Shown piece after piece: positions 39,104 through 48,877 of a DNA stretch of 64,000 bases (its first letter is position 1; the number at the start of each line of letters is the position of its first letter). This DNA is from Picocystis sp. L7 (Eukaryota; Chlorophyta; Picocystophyceae; Picocystales; Picocystaceae). A program made the translations under genes and the position numbers. The notes under the pieces were generated by a model. That model had not been told where the DNA came from. It was given only the letters and a program-made list of their open reading frames with translations, and searched no databases. Where the stretch lies: assembly GCA_020975725.1 (NCBI GenBank), contig QXJR01000003.1, positions 558,001 to 622,000 of the forward strand, given 5' to 3'.

Positions 39104-39832
39104 ATGGAACTCCCCACCGTGGCACGTGTGTCGGTTGGCAGCACCACCAGGAAAGTGACGCCCACCAGGATCGGCCAGGCCAAATTCGCCTCGACCGGGA
39201 TCCGAGACGGGACCGTCTCACGGATTAGGAGCAAATCTGCGACCCTCAGCCATCGCGCAAACAAAGTCGTCGCCGTCGCTGCCGGAGAGGTGGACGCCAG
39301 TCCTGCACAGCAAGACAGCAAACAGGTGCGTCCACGCGATCCAATCGTCGGTGCGCAATACACCGGCGCTGCATCTCCAATGCTCGAATCGAACCGTTGC
39401 TGACTCGCTCAATGCAACTGCTTGCAGGTCCAGAAATGGGGGTTCGTGGTGGCCAACGCCAAATTCCTCCTCGATGAGGAGGAGCATCTCGCGGAAGTGC
39501 TGCGGGAGCGCAGACGCTACTTCCAGGAGAAGGAGAAGGATATGGATTTCTTCATCGTGCCCGAACCCAAGTGGTTGGACGAGAAGTTTCCTGATGTTGC
39601 CAAGCGTACCAAGAGACCTGCCGCTGCGATCGTATCCACCGATCTGGTGTGGATCACGTTCGTGAAGCTCAGGGTGGACCGCTGCTACAAAGGGGAGATG
39701 GACTGCTCGAAGGAAGATATTCTCAAGTCTGCCGGTTCCGTAGGCGAGTTCGAAGATCCGGAGATGTGGACAGCACCTTACAACAAATATGATAGTGACT
39801 GGTGGAAAGTGTTCCTGCCACAAGAGGCATGA
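39104..39832 (+). CDS. ycf54: Ycf54, Mg-protoporphyrin monomethyl ester cyclase factor
   Basis: Two exons, 39104-39325 and 39428-39832, 208 residues. Intron 39326-39427 (102 nt) has donor GTGCGT, CTGAC at 39400-39404 and acceptor CTTGCAG; phase 0. Exon 1 (74 codons) is almost exactly a plastid transit peptide: Ser/Thr/Arg/Ala-rich with few acids until its end. Exon 2 is the mature domain: WGFVVANAKFLLDEEEHLAE, then VLRERRRYFQEKEKDMDFF, PKWLDEKFP, and the family signature PAAAIVSTDLVWITFVKLR. Ycf54 (LCAA in plants) supports the aerobic cyclase that makes protochlorophyllide. In red algae ycf54 is a plastid gene, so this nuclear copy argues for the green lineage. Confidence 0.92.
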
Positions 39833-39977
39833 ATGAATGTGTGTTTTTCCTCGTACACCGTCACCTAGCTATTAGCCTCGCCCTTTCTGAAATACAAAAA
39901 CTACGTGTAGTGCACTCTGAACATATATATTACCGAACAATCAAAATAAGTTATGTGTAGGCCTGTCCATTTTGGAG

Positions 39978-40471
39978 TCAGCCTCGGTGGGGCACTTTCG
40001 TGACGACTCCTTCTTCGTTGACCATTATCCGAACCCGATCGACCCGGTAGTCCATGGTCATCATCGAATTTTCGTTCAAGACGATCACTTTCAAATCGGG
40101 GAACGACTTCTCCAAGAATTCCTTGGCTTCGACGGACGTTTTCCCGACCAGGTCTGGCCAAGGCCCCCTTGACTCGGCGTCAGGAACGTATTCCCTGACA
40201 CCCACCAAGTCGTCCTGCAGCGAGCACGCACGTCGCAGCGAACACGTCGTCCATGGTCAGCCAATCCGGTCGTCCCCACTCAAGTCTCTTCGACGAGCTC
40301 GACTAGGCCAGGCGTTTCCTCGCAAGTGCGCCACGAGGTTCGACTTTTCGGAGGACGAGCGTTTCGTGGTTCCCACGCGTCACGCACCGGCATCACGGCT
40401 CCAGCAACCAGCGAGACGAGGAGTGCCACGAGAGCGGCGAAGAGGAGCGTGCGGTAGGCACCACGTGCCAT
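39978..40471 (-). CDS. secreted potato inhibitor I family protease inhibitor
   Basis: Two exons on the minus strand, 40471-40388 and 40214-39978, 106 residues. Exon 1 codes a complete signal peptide (MARGAYRTLLFAALVALLVS...AGA). Intron 40387-40215 (173 nt): donor GTGCGT, CTGAC at 40260-40256, acceptor GCTGCAG, phase 0. Exon 2 is a potato inhibitor I/eglin domain: WPDLVGKTSVEAKEFLEKSF, VIVLNENSMMTMDYRVDRVR, VNEEGVVTKVPHRG. The reactive bond by alignment to barley CI-2 is Met-Asp in TMDY, so a subtilisin or chymotrypsin-like target is expected. No cysteines, as usual. The donor was chosen over reading through because it removes a stop and matches the local consensus. Divergent from the next gene. 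Confidence 0.87.
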
Positions 40472-40731
40472 GTCCTTGCTTCCAGGACGCGGAGAACTGC
40501 GCCGGTGCAGCACGTGTCGTGCTTCTTCTGGTGGTTTCCACCGTCGTTTTTTCACAACCCACACAACCCTCACACAGCTGGTTGAGTCATCCCTCGTGGA
40601 CCGGTGAATATACGGTCTTTTTACCGGTCCATGCTGTCCTTTCCCCTTTCTCTCGGGGGTCGTGGACCGAGCACCGGATGGGAACGGGAGAGCCTTCCGG
40701 GAACATCGAGATCTCGTTCCGAAGGTATCGT

Positions 40732-42354
40732 ATGAATGGGAAAGATATCGAAGGGTGGGGCGATTATCGCGTATGCTATCGATTGCGAGGGACGAGGACT
40801 CGTGTGGGAGCTTGCGACGCCAGTTTGCTCCAACCGACCGACCGCAAAAGCCTCGCTTCGCGCGTAGAATGGGAGTTTGGAAAGTCTGATCCTGAACAGA
40901 TGTGGACGGCCGGTAGGATCGCCCGACATGTGCACTTGCGTCAGGCATCCATGGCCACCAGCTCCAGTCCAACTTACCAGCGACCGAAGCCGATGCCCGC
41001 CGACGTGCCTCTGATACAAGTGCCAGGCGAAAGCGCACTGCCAGTCGACGTACACGGCGTCAAATCGTCGGAAATTCCAAAGGCAATCATGGGGTTGATG
41101 AAGCGGATGAGAAAGGCGGGCCACACGGCGTACTTGGTGGGTGGAACTGTCCGAGACTTGCTGTTGAAACGGAAGCCCAAAGACTTCGACATCGTGGTGG
41201 ACACGACCCCGAAGAAGATTAAGAAGCTTTTCTGGGGAAGCATGGTGGTGGGCAAGCGCGTTCCAGTGGCAATACTGCGGGCTGGGGACGAGGATGTCGA
41301 AATATCCTCCTTCCATTCCTTCGGTGAACAGGCCCTGAGGAGAAATCCGGACAGCCTGAAAACCAAGACCGATGCACTTGAGCATGCACTGAAGTACAGC
41401 AATAGCACATTCAGCGCAAACTTTATCAGAAAGACATTGCACGAAAAATTTGAGGACGTCGATCGGTCGATGTCGCAAAAGGCTACCTACCTAGCCCTGC
41501 TTCGACTTGCTGATGCTCAAACCAGGGATTTTTCCATCAATGCACTCCTTTACGACCCACATTCTGGGTACCTGTATGATTCTGTGGGCGGGCTGCAAGA
41601 TATTCAAAGTGGCGTAGTACGAACAATTTTGCCTCCACACGAGAGTTTTAGGTTCGACCCAGCAAGGGTCTTGAGGGCGCTTCGGGTGTCGGCTAGGTGT
41701 GGGTTCGCACTTGATGCAGACACTGCACGAGCTGCGACATCTTTTGCTTCCCATTTGACGGGAGTGGACAGTCTTCCAGGGGGGCGGCGAGCAATGGAAT
41801 TGCATGCACTAATGGCTCACGGATCGGCAATGGAGTCCATACGCCTGGCGCAGAAACTTTCTTTGATATGTGCCATAGCACCACCACTCTCCCCCGTCTT
41901 GTGCCATTCTTTGGGGGAACCTTGCTCCTGTTCACAAGTGCACCAAGTGAGCGAAGCAAATGCCTCCTCACTTTCCAAGAGGGATGGTCTTTTGTTTGCA
42001 CTCCTGGAAGCTTTGGACGCGTTGGCTGCACCAAGCCAACCAGTATCATCTGCTTCATGGGCCGTGCTCTTGGCCATCAGCACAAACAAGGCCACAGATT
42101 TGTCCGATTTCCTTTCAGGGAGCTTCCTTTCCCTTTCTGCATTGGTGCAGGAACGTTCCATTGCACGGGTCACTGCCAAAACAGCACGCACATCGCTCAA
42201 GGTTTTGATGGAGATGGGTCATTGCAGGAAGGCTGTTTCCTCCTTCTTGAAGGATGAAGTCGGTCAAGAAAGAGTCAAGGATTTCGTGCAAGACGTTGTT
42301 TCTACTGTGAAGTCAATCGAGAGGGGCCCAAAGAAGCTTGGTGGGCGCTTCTGA
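40732..42354 (+). CDS. CCA-adding enzyme / poly(A) polymerase family (class II nucleotidyltransferase)
   Basis: Up to 540 residues from the ATG at 40732; the ATGs at 40900 and 40951 are equally possible (467 residues from the latter), and residues between may be an organelle presequence. The nucleotidyltransferase head has YLVGGTVRDLLLKRKPKDFD with the metal-binding DFDIVVD pair, then QTRDFSINALLYDP, VGGLQDIQSGVVRTILPP and the RFDPARVLRALRVSARCGF motif of the neck. The long insert before TRDFSINAL (about 60 residues) resembles plant poly(A)/CCA family members. It could add CCA to tRNA or tails to organelle RNA; the sequence alone does not decide. Divergent from the inhibitor gene across about 260 bp. 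Confidence 0.85.
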   Translation: MNGKDIEGWGDYRVCYRLRGTRTRVGACDASLLQPTDRKSLASRVEWEFGKSDPEQMWTAGRIARHVHLRQASMATSSSPTYQRPKPMPADVPLIQVPGESALPVDVHGVKSSEIPKAIMGLMKRMRKAGHTAYLVGGTVRDLLLKRKPKDFDIVVDTTPKKIKKLFWGSMVVGKRVPVAILRAGDEDVEISSFHSFGEQALRRNPDSLKTKTDALEHALKYSNSTFSANFIRKTLHEKFEDVDRSMSQKATYLALLRLADAQTRDFSINALLYDPHSGYLYDSVGGLQDIQSGVVRTILPPHESFRFDPARVLRALRVSARCGFALDADTARAATSFASHLTGVDSLPGGRRAMELHALMAHGSAMESIRLAQKLSLICAIAPPLSPVLCHSLGEPCSCSQVHQVSEANASSLSKRDGLLFALLEALDALAAPSQPVSSASWAVLLAISTNKATDLSDFLSGSFLSLSALVQERSIARVTAKTARTSLKVLMEMGHCRKAVSSFLKDEVGQERVKDFVQDVVSTVKSIERGPKKLGGRF

Positions 42355-42894
42355 TGCTGGATCTCCTGACCTTTTAATTCAGGCTCGCTGCGTCCGTCCT
42401 TGTTCGCGGCGACAGCACTTTCATTCGTGATTTCTTCTCGGTTGCTGAGATGCAGGGCAGCAACAGAGGACGCGCAGAAATCTATGCTGTCAGTCGATGT
42501 TGAACGCGATCTCCCCCTGGTTTGGGCTGCCTGACACTTGCATGGTCTCTGTTGGATTGCATCACCCTCCGAGGTTCCCTCGTTTCCAGGGTTCGAAACT
42601 CCCAGAATGGCCGCCCCTGTGTCAACCTCCAGAGTGGGGGTGGGTGGGGGGCAAAATTCCCCTCGGGGATCTGGACCCCCCGACCCGTCTCGAACGGTCG
42701 ACTTCGTCCTCGTCGGGCCACGCCCGCATGGGGCACAGTTTCGGTGGGAGACCCGGACGAAAGGGTCCCGGGGTGCATATCCGTTCGAGGATTGAGCGTT
42801 CGACAGAGGCGTTTGAACGTATCGCCACAGACACGAGCCACATCACCGAGGCGCGTGCGCGCCAACCGCAGCATCGAAGCGCCACAGGCGAGGC
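42355..42894. other. spacer upstream of the 42.9 kb gene
   Basis: 540 bp. A CTGAC-pyrimidine-CAG string at 42366-42383 looks like an intron end just after the upstream stop, but no matching donor gives a sensible exon. Several open frames are compositional. No gene is called. Confidence 0.3.
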
Positions 42895-44138
42895 ATGGCG
42901 CTCCAAGAGGACCACAGGAGGTACGTGGAAGAGTGCAAGAAGGCGCATGGGGAACGCGGGCGAAGGACGGACCGAAAGTGGGCTCCCACGTCAGCGGCGA
43001 CCGACCCGTCCAACGAAGATGTGGCAGCTGACGTTCGCTCTTCTCGGCTCCCTGGCTCGAAAATGCACGTCGATGTGCACAAGATCATTGTTACTGGGAG
43101 ACGCGAACGAGACATCGCGTGTTAGTCGAGGGTACGCCGTTCGGATGACGTCGTGGAGGCATACGCGATGGGTGCGAGTCCTGATGTCTGACGAAAGGCT
43201 CGCTCGGTACGACCGAACAGGTGGAAGAACGGTTCTTCCAAAGGAGAAAGAGATGGATGGTCCAAGAGAAAAAGCTCTTGCAAGGACGTCGAGGTTGTCA
43301 CGGAAGACGGTTTCAAGTTTAAGCGCAAAAGAAAAAGCCGACGGTCAACTGGTAAGTGCAGCGAGCTTTCTAAAGCAACGGCACCACACTCATGGAAGGA
43401 AACGATCTGACACGATTTTCGCACCCTGCAGCTGTTCCAGCAGAGTTGATGCCTAAAGACGAGCCCGTTCCTGACTACCCCAACCCAAGCAGCTCCACGC
43501 CACTGCACAAGTCCATTCCTGACAGCTGGCCTGAAGTCCGCAGGTTCAGGAGCCTGTGCCAAAGCCTTTGCAAAGTGGAGGCAGAAAACGCTAGTGTCAC
43601 GTTTCAAGGTTCTCAGCGATATGTTACTGAAGCAGTTTACTCTGTGTTGAACGAATTCATGTTCCAAGTGGAGCAGGGGCTTATGAATGGTGAATTAGGA
43701 ACAGGACAAAGGTTGGACAGGATGACCGAAAAGGTGAAACAGAAGAAGGACCACTTACAGAACATCAAGAAGCAGTTTGAGATTGAAGAGAAGGAATGGG
43801 AAGAGCTGTTGCTGCAGCACCAGCAAACAATCAAGGATGCAGAAGGGACCCCGGAGGCCATGAAGAAGATGCGCGCTGCTGCTGCAGAAGCTACGAAGCA
43901 GGTTCAAGATCATTCGTGCGTAAACGAGTTGGCAGAAACTTACCAAAAAGCTCACAGAGCTCTGGAGCTGCAGGCAGACGGCCTTGCTTGCATGGTTAAT
44001 GGCGTTGAGGAATTAGTCAGTAGGGCAGAGAAAATCGGGTCAACCTTGGTTGAAGAGTTGCACAACGATGTCTTCCAGGAATTGCCCCACATCAACTCAC
44101 CTGAGCACTTGATCAAGAGCCTTACTGCCGCACATTGA
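42895..44138 (+). CDS. coiled-coil protein, possibly kinetochore, unknown
   Basis: Three exons, 42895-42920, 43221-43351 and 43432-44138, 287 residues. Introns: 300 nt (donor GTACGT, CTGAC 43188-43192, acceptor GAACAG) and 80 nt (donor GTAAGT, CTGAC 43407-43411, acceptor CTGCAG). The frame closes correctly through both (phases 2 and 1). The product opens MALQEDHRR, has a basic segment EDGFKFKRKRKSRR, a short Pro-rich linker, then about 150 residues of coiled coil (KVKQKKDHLQNIKKQFEIEE) and a helical tail. A small protein with a basic N-terminal patch and coil would fit a Mis12/Dsn1-type kinetochore part, but no defining motif is seen. Exon 1 is the least certain. Confidence 0.65.
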
Positions 44139-46050
44139 AGATTGTAGCTGAAAGACAACCATGCAATGTAAAGAACAGTGCCTGGTCCTTAGTCATTGGC
44201 CGGAGAGCCTGATGGAAAATGGCAATGCCATCGCTCAACTCTCCGTGAGTTCCCGAGAACGATGGTGGGGCTCCGCTAGAATGAAAAGATGGGTGGATCT
44301 GGCGAGAGCATTCACGCTTACTCCTTGATTTCATGAAATTTACAAACAGGTATGAACAACAAAATGGCTTTTCTGAGCGACTGGTCTCTGTTGCGGATGG
44401 TGAGTATCTCGTGGATCTCACTTTGGTGCATTCACAGACTGTGGCTGTCTATAACTATCCCTGTACTAATCTGGGGCAACTCGCTTCAATCACGCTAATA
44501 CGACCCCATTGCCTTTCGGTGAAGCACCCGAATCGACTCCGCACACCTCCTGCGAACACCACTTGCTGCGGGGACTGGCTAATTATTCGACCACCGTTCA
44601 AGTCCCCAGACGGAGGTTTCGGGTCCTGTTCCGCTCCAAACGCGTTTTCTTCCAACATTTTGCGCCTATACACACTGTGCGACACGGAAGGCGTCTTGAG
44701 CATCCACTTGATCGCGCAAGAAGCTACCGTGTACTTGTCTCTGAACACCGTCCTAGGCGACGACGACGGACTTGTGAGGCTATCTTCCGTCCCTATGCTC
44801 CCGGTGCCCATTTCCTCCCCCCAACCGTTGCAGGAGCGCATCGTGAGCCTCTTCCTGGTCTCGGCACGCGCTTTCGTCGTGCTCGCGCCAGGCGATTGGC
44901 TTCGGCCGCCGCTTCGAGCGCAGACGAACAGTAGCCAATGGCGTCGGTCGGCCGACTGCGATCGAGGGCTTCTCCTCTGAGGCGTCGATCCTCTGCGGCA
45001 CACGGACAGCACCGCCCTTGCGAACCGGAATTCCTCCGGGATGGGGGCGGCGGGGATGCATGGCCCGCGGAACGGGGCGCCCCAGATCGGGCACGTGATG
45101 GTCCGGTTGGACAGCGATGGTTGAGAGAGTTTGTCAGCATCGGAGGTGGGGGGGTCACGTGACCGGTTGAGACCTCCACACGCCCCCTCCAGAAGGAGAA
45201 GGATCGGGAGACCGTACGGGAACGTTTCCTTTTCGAGGCCCCTTTTCCCAACTAACTCTCCCTGGGTCATGTGGGGCCTGGCACGCATCCGATCTTTGAC
45301 CTAGATCCGGTCGGATCCCCCCCCACAACCCAAGGGCATCTTACAACCGTGGGGCACACTGATCGGGGTGACATACGACTTTCACCTCTGGTTGACAGAT
45401 CCGTCTTGAAAGGGAAGATCCAGAACCGTGGTCAACCCATCTCCATGGGCTGATTTGTCCCACGAAAAGACACGAATGCCAGACGCGAGCACCAACCGGC
45501 GTTGCCATGAGGAAAACCTGTGAAAGGCAAACGCGATCACGTATGCTGCAGGAGATGGCATGGGTGGGACGATTGGAGCGGGCCGACGGTCTCTAGACAC
45601 GACAATACCCTGATATCGGTGATTTGTGCACTGAAAGCTTGTTTTGTATCCGAGCAGGTTCTTCGTCTACTGCTTTTCCTTGAATCCGGGCCGGATCGCA
45701 TCTCTATTCAGACAGGAACCCCTACGCCGCCTGACTGACTTCATCCGAGGCAAACAAGAGACGGTCCAAGAATCTCTCCATGTAAATAACAAATCTTAAG
45801 CCTCCTAAAAATATACAATGAATGCGAGACAGAGGTCGACTGCTTGGGATTTGCTCCCCTTTTAGGAGCATGCTGCTTTCGCCAAGGTTTGGTCATCAAA
45901 AATTGGGCATCACCCACATGGCTGCTCTGTATCCAAGCATCTTATTCGTTCACGAAGCTGCTGCACATTCACTTTAGTGATGAGAGCGGGTTGCGCAGTT
46001 GTGTTTGAGGATGAGCAAGCCACGTGCCTGCACAGAGACTGCGATCCCAG
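44139..46050. other. 1.9-kb tract between convergent genes
   Basis: Both strands carry long open frames at 44.3-45.3 kb (215 codons on plus, 277 on minus), neither with recognisable domains or a poly(A) signal. The minus frame (44455-45288) ends in a Lys/Ser/Arg-rich part and could be a gene of its own. From 45.3 to 46.05 kb there is nothing of note. Confidence 0.3.
44455..45288 (-). CDS. unsupported long ORF, hypothetical
   Basis: 277 codons with a start ATG at 45288 (MRARPHM). Composition is Ser/Arg/Pro-rich with a short Cys/Pro segment (TITCPIWGAPFRGPCIP). The opposite strand is open over most of the same stretch, so chance openness is likely. No motif is recognised. Confidence 0.2.
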   Translation of the reverse strand: MRARPHMTQGELVGKRGLEKETFPYGLPILLLLEGACGGLNRSRDPPTSDADKLSQPSLSNRTITCPIWGAPFRGPCIPAAPIPEEFRFARAVLSVCRRGSTPQRRSPRSQSADRRHWLLFVCARSGGRSQSPGASTTKARAETRKRLTMRSCNGWGEEMGTGSIGTEDSLTSPSSSPRTVFRDKYTVASCAIKWMLKTPSVSHSVYRRKMLEENAFGAEQDPKPPSGDLNGGRIISQSPQQVVFAGGVRSRFGCFTERQWGRISVIEASCPRLVQG

Positions 46051-46875
46051 CTACTGCCATGCCAACCGATCTTTGAGGTCATCAATGAGTGTGCAAAGAC
46101 CTTGGATACGTACAATTTCTTCCTTCCTTTTCTCCCTTGCAAGGCCTGAGACTTCCACTTCATCCAAGAGGAGAATTTTCTTCATCAGCATCTCTTCCAG
46201 CAGCAGCAAGCTGTTGGGATCCACAGTTCCACCGAAATCAAACTCCGTGATGGCTTCCCTTATGTCACTTTCAAATGCATCCACCTCTGTGTGTATTTTC
46301 TCGAGTTTCACCAATGCTTCTGCCTCAAGTGCCTTGTCCACAGGGCGCACAGGCATCGGTTCGGGTTCTTCATCGGAATCTTCTTCCTCTTCATCTCCCT
46401 TCGATTCTGATTCTACTTCCGAGCCACTGTCCTCCACGGCTTTCCCATTTCCGTCGGGCAAGAGTCCGTCCTCTTCCGACGAACCAGGTTCGTGCTCATC
46501 GGGCACAATCTCTCCTTCTGCACCCTCTTGCCTGGCACTTTTACTGGTCCCACTGAGTTTGGGTCGGCGAACTTGCTTGGTCTCGGGCACGGTTCGTCTC
46601 ATGACAATCCTATCTCCCGACTTCACGCCAGCGGAAGAGATCAGCATGAGGTCCATCTTTTTCTCGTCGTCGCAGAATGCTTGGATGCTGCCTGGATCCA
46701 CGCCTGTTTTTTCTTGCAGCTTCCTTTTGAGGTTGTAGAACGTGTCTTGCTGATTCGCCTGGAGGAGGTAGGTCTTCCCGTCCAGCTCCACGTGCACGAA
46801 CTCCTTGCCACCTCTGTCTTCTGCAGGTTGGGACGGACTTCCACCCATGCTTTTTCGTCCTAAACGTGCGCGCAT
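46051..46875 (-). CDS. UBL-BAG domain Hsp70 co-chaperone (plant BAG1-4 type)
   Basis: 274 residues from the ATG at 46875 (GTG before it rejected). Ubiquitin-like domain at about 22-92 (FVHVELDGKTYLLQANQQDT, LKRKLQEKTGVDPGSIQAF, GVKSGDRIVMRRT), a long acidic Ser/Glu linker, and a three-helix BAG domain at about 180-272 (ALEAEALVKLEKIHTEVDAF, LLLLEEMLMKKILLLDEVEV, EIVRIQGLCTLIDDLKDRL). BAG domains bind the Hsp70 ATPase domain and release ADP; the UBL can dock to the proteasome. The layout matches plant BAG1-4. Divergent from SSADH. Confidence 0.88.
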   Translation of the reverse strand: MRARLGRKSMGGSPSQPAEDRGGKEFVHVELDGKTYLLQANQQDTFYNLKRKLQEKTGVDPGSIQAFCDDEKKMDLMLISSAGVKSGDRIVMRRTVPETKQVRRPKLSGTSKSARQEGAEGEIVPDEHEPGSSEEDGLLPDGNGKAVEDSGSEVESESKGDEEEEDSDEEPEPMPVRPVDKALEAEALVKLEKIHTEVDAFESDIREAITEFDFGGTVDPNSLLLLEEMLMKKILLLDEVEVSGLAREKRKEEIVRIQGLCTLIDDLKDRLAWQ

Positions 46876-47299
46876 CGCCGTCACGTCCACGCCAGATCCG
46901 TCCGAAGACGATCAGGACGCGCACGGCCAACTCGGCACACGCGAACTTCGCCTCCAATGCCCCCCTTTTCCGGGTCGCCAATGCCCCCTCTTCGGCATCC
47001 GTCCTCGTCGACATGCGATCGACCGTCTCCTTTACCCGGTACCATCGACGGTAAGACCGGCGAACACCGAGGATCGGCGCAGAGGATCTGTCCCCCCTCC
47101 TGGCCGGGCCCGCGACCGATCGGCCTGGTTAAGTCCGGTTAACGTTCGGTCCACCTCCCTGGACGGGGCCTGTTAAGGATTCGGTTAACTTCGAGGCCTC
47201 CCGGGGGGGGGGGACCGAGTGGTACGTGTCGGATTCGACCGACAGGGACGAGAATCGTCGCATTGGAGACGTGGTGTGGCGGAATCAGGCGGCAAGACC
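46876..47299. promoter_or_regulatory. divergent promoter, BAG and SSADH genes
   Basis: 424 bp. Contains GTTAAGTCCGGTTAAC at 47128-47143 and a second GTTAAGG...GGTTAAC pair at 47172-47189. Related words lie upstream of the coiled-coil gene (5853-5876), HEN1 (9563-9572) and the PUX1-like gene (49591-49602). Also a run of G at about 47203-47213. Confidence 0.4.
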
Positions 47300-48841
47300 A
47301 TGCTTTCTGGATTGAAAAAGGCACGTTCGATCCGTCTCTGGACGTCCATGGAAGCCAAGGCGCACGCCTCCACCCTGGAAGGAGCCGCACAGGCGGGGCT
47401 GGTGCGGGCCCAAGGCTTCATCAACGGCGCATGGAAGGACGCAACCGACGGTGCCACCTTGTCCGTGGATAATCCTGCCACGGGAAAAACCGTGCAGCAG
47501 GTGGCCAAGATGGGAGCGAGAGAAACGGTGGAAGCCGTGGCGTCTGCGAGTGACGCGTTCTTGACCTGGAAGCGGAAAACCGCGCAGGAACGAGCAGCCG
47601 TGCTGTGGAGGTGGCACGATCTCATCCACGAGAACCGAGAGCATCTCGCAGCCATCCTCACCTCCGAAAACGGAAAACCGATCTCGGAAGCAAGAGCGGA
47701 AATTAGAAGCGGCATGGGATCGATCACGTGGTCGGCCGAGGAAGCCAAGCGGGTGCGAGGCGATGTCTTGGAACCGCCCATGAGGAACCGGAGAAATGTA
47801 GTCATGAAGCAGCCGGTGGGTGTTGTGGGAGCAATTACGCCATGGAACTTTCCCATGAGCATGGTGACTAGAAAGGTGGCGCCTGCACTAGCGGTTGGAT
47901 GCACCGTGGTCTTGAAACCATCCGAACTTACGCCCCTCTCTGCACTGGCATTGGCGGAGCTTGCCAATCGTGCCGGTTTGCCACCCGGTGTGCTGAATGT
48001 GGTGATGGGGGATGCACCTGCCATTGGCAGAACCATGCTTAAATCCCCCACTGTGAGAAAGATTGGCTTTACTGGTTCTACTGCCGTTGGGAAAATGCTC
48101 ATGGCAGGGGCGGCGGAGACGGTGAAGAAAGTTTCCCTAGAACTGGGAGGCAACGCACCGCTCCTTGTCTTCGATGACGCAGACCTTGAAAAAGCAGCAG
48201 CTGCTGCTGCGACGTCGGCTTTTCGCAACGCTGGTCAAACCTGTATTTGCGCTGCCCGCATCCTGGTCCAGGAAGGTGTCCATGATAAATTTGTGGAGTT
48301 GTTGGCCAACCATGCGAATTCCACGCGCTTGGGAAATGGGATGGACTCATCTGTGACCACTGGACCGCTGATCACACCTGCAGCTATACAGAGGGTGGAC
48401 GAACATGTGGCCGATGCAGTGGCCAAAGGGGCAAAGGTAGTCGCAGGCGGCAAGAAGGGTGATGGTATAGGTAACTTTTATCATCCGACCGTGCTCTCCG
48501 GTGTGTCCCTAGACACGAGGGTTCACATGGAAGAAACGTTCGGTCCAGTTGCACCAGTTTTCAAATTCAAAGACGAGGAAGAGGCCATCAGAATCGCGAA
48601 CGATACTCCATACGGACTGGCAGCTTACTTCTTTACCAGCGACCTTGCCCGTGGCTGGCGTGTGGCAGAATCACTGGACTATGGCATGGTGGGCTTGAAC
48701 GAGGTCGGTTTCACCCATGAATCCATACCTTTCGGTGGTGTGAAAGAATCCGGATTGGGTCGCGAGGGCTCTTCCTATGGTTTGGATGACTTTTTGGAGA
48801 TCAAATTCGTGTGCATGGGTCTCGGTTACGAGAGGAGATGA
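47300..48841 (+). CDS. succinic semialdehyde dehydrogenase (ALDH5 type), probably mitochondrial
   Basis: 513 residues from the ATG at 47300. The N-terminus (MLSGLKKARSIRLWTSM) is basic and amphipathic, fitting a mitochondrial presequence. NAD(P)-aldehyde dehydrogenase: VVGAITPWNFPMSMVTRKVAP, then FTGSTAVGK, the catalytic Glu in LELGGNAPLLVFDDAD (about 280) and catalytic Cys in NAGQTCICAAR (about 312), then EETFGPVAPVFKFKDEEEA. The CIC pair matches the redox disulphide of human SSADH. It oxidises succinic semialdehyde to succinate at the end of the GABA shunt. Substrate is inferred from closeness to GabD/ALDH5F. Stop lies 36 bp from the stop of the convergent PUX1-like gene. Confidence 0.9.
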   Translation: MLSGLKKARSIRLWTSMEAKAHASTLEGAAQAGLVRAQGFINGAWKDATDGATLSVDNPATGKTVQQVAKMGARETVEAVASASDAFLTWKRKTAQERAAVLWRWHDLIHENREHLAAILTSENGKPISEARAEIRSGMGSITWSAEEAKRVRGDVLEPPMRNRRNVVMKQPVGVVGAITPWNFPMSMVTRKVAPALAVGCTVVLKPSELTPLSALALAELANRAGLPPGVLNVVMGDAPAIGRTMLKSPTVRKIGFTGSTAVGKMLMAGAAETVKKVSLELGGNAPLLVFDDADLEKAAAAAATSAFRNAGQTCICAARILVQEGVHDKFVELLANHANSTRLGNGMDSSVTTGPLITPAAIQRVDEHVADAVAKGAKVVAGGKKGDGIGNFYHPTVLSGVSLDTRVHMEETFGPVAPVFKFKDEEEAIRIANDTPYGLAAYFFTSDLARGWRVAESLDYGMVGLNEVGFTHESIPFGGVKESGLGREGSSYGLDDFLEIKFVCMGLGYERR

Positions 48842-48877
48842 TCCGGCTCTGCACGTTCGTTTTTTGCCAGGTGCAGA

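Noticed and set aside
40054-40731. N-terminal extension of the CCA/poly(A) polymerase ORF
   Set aside because: It overlaps the inhibitor gene on the other strand and has no family features before the catalytic domain.
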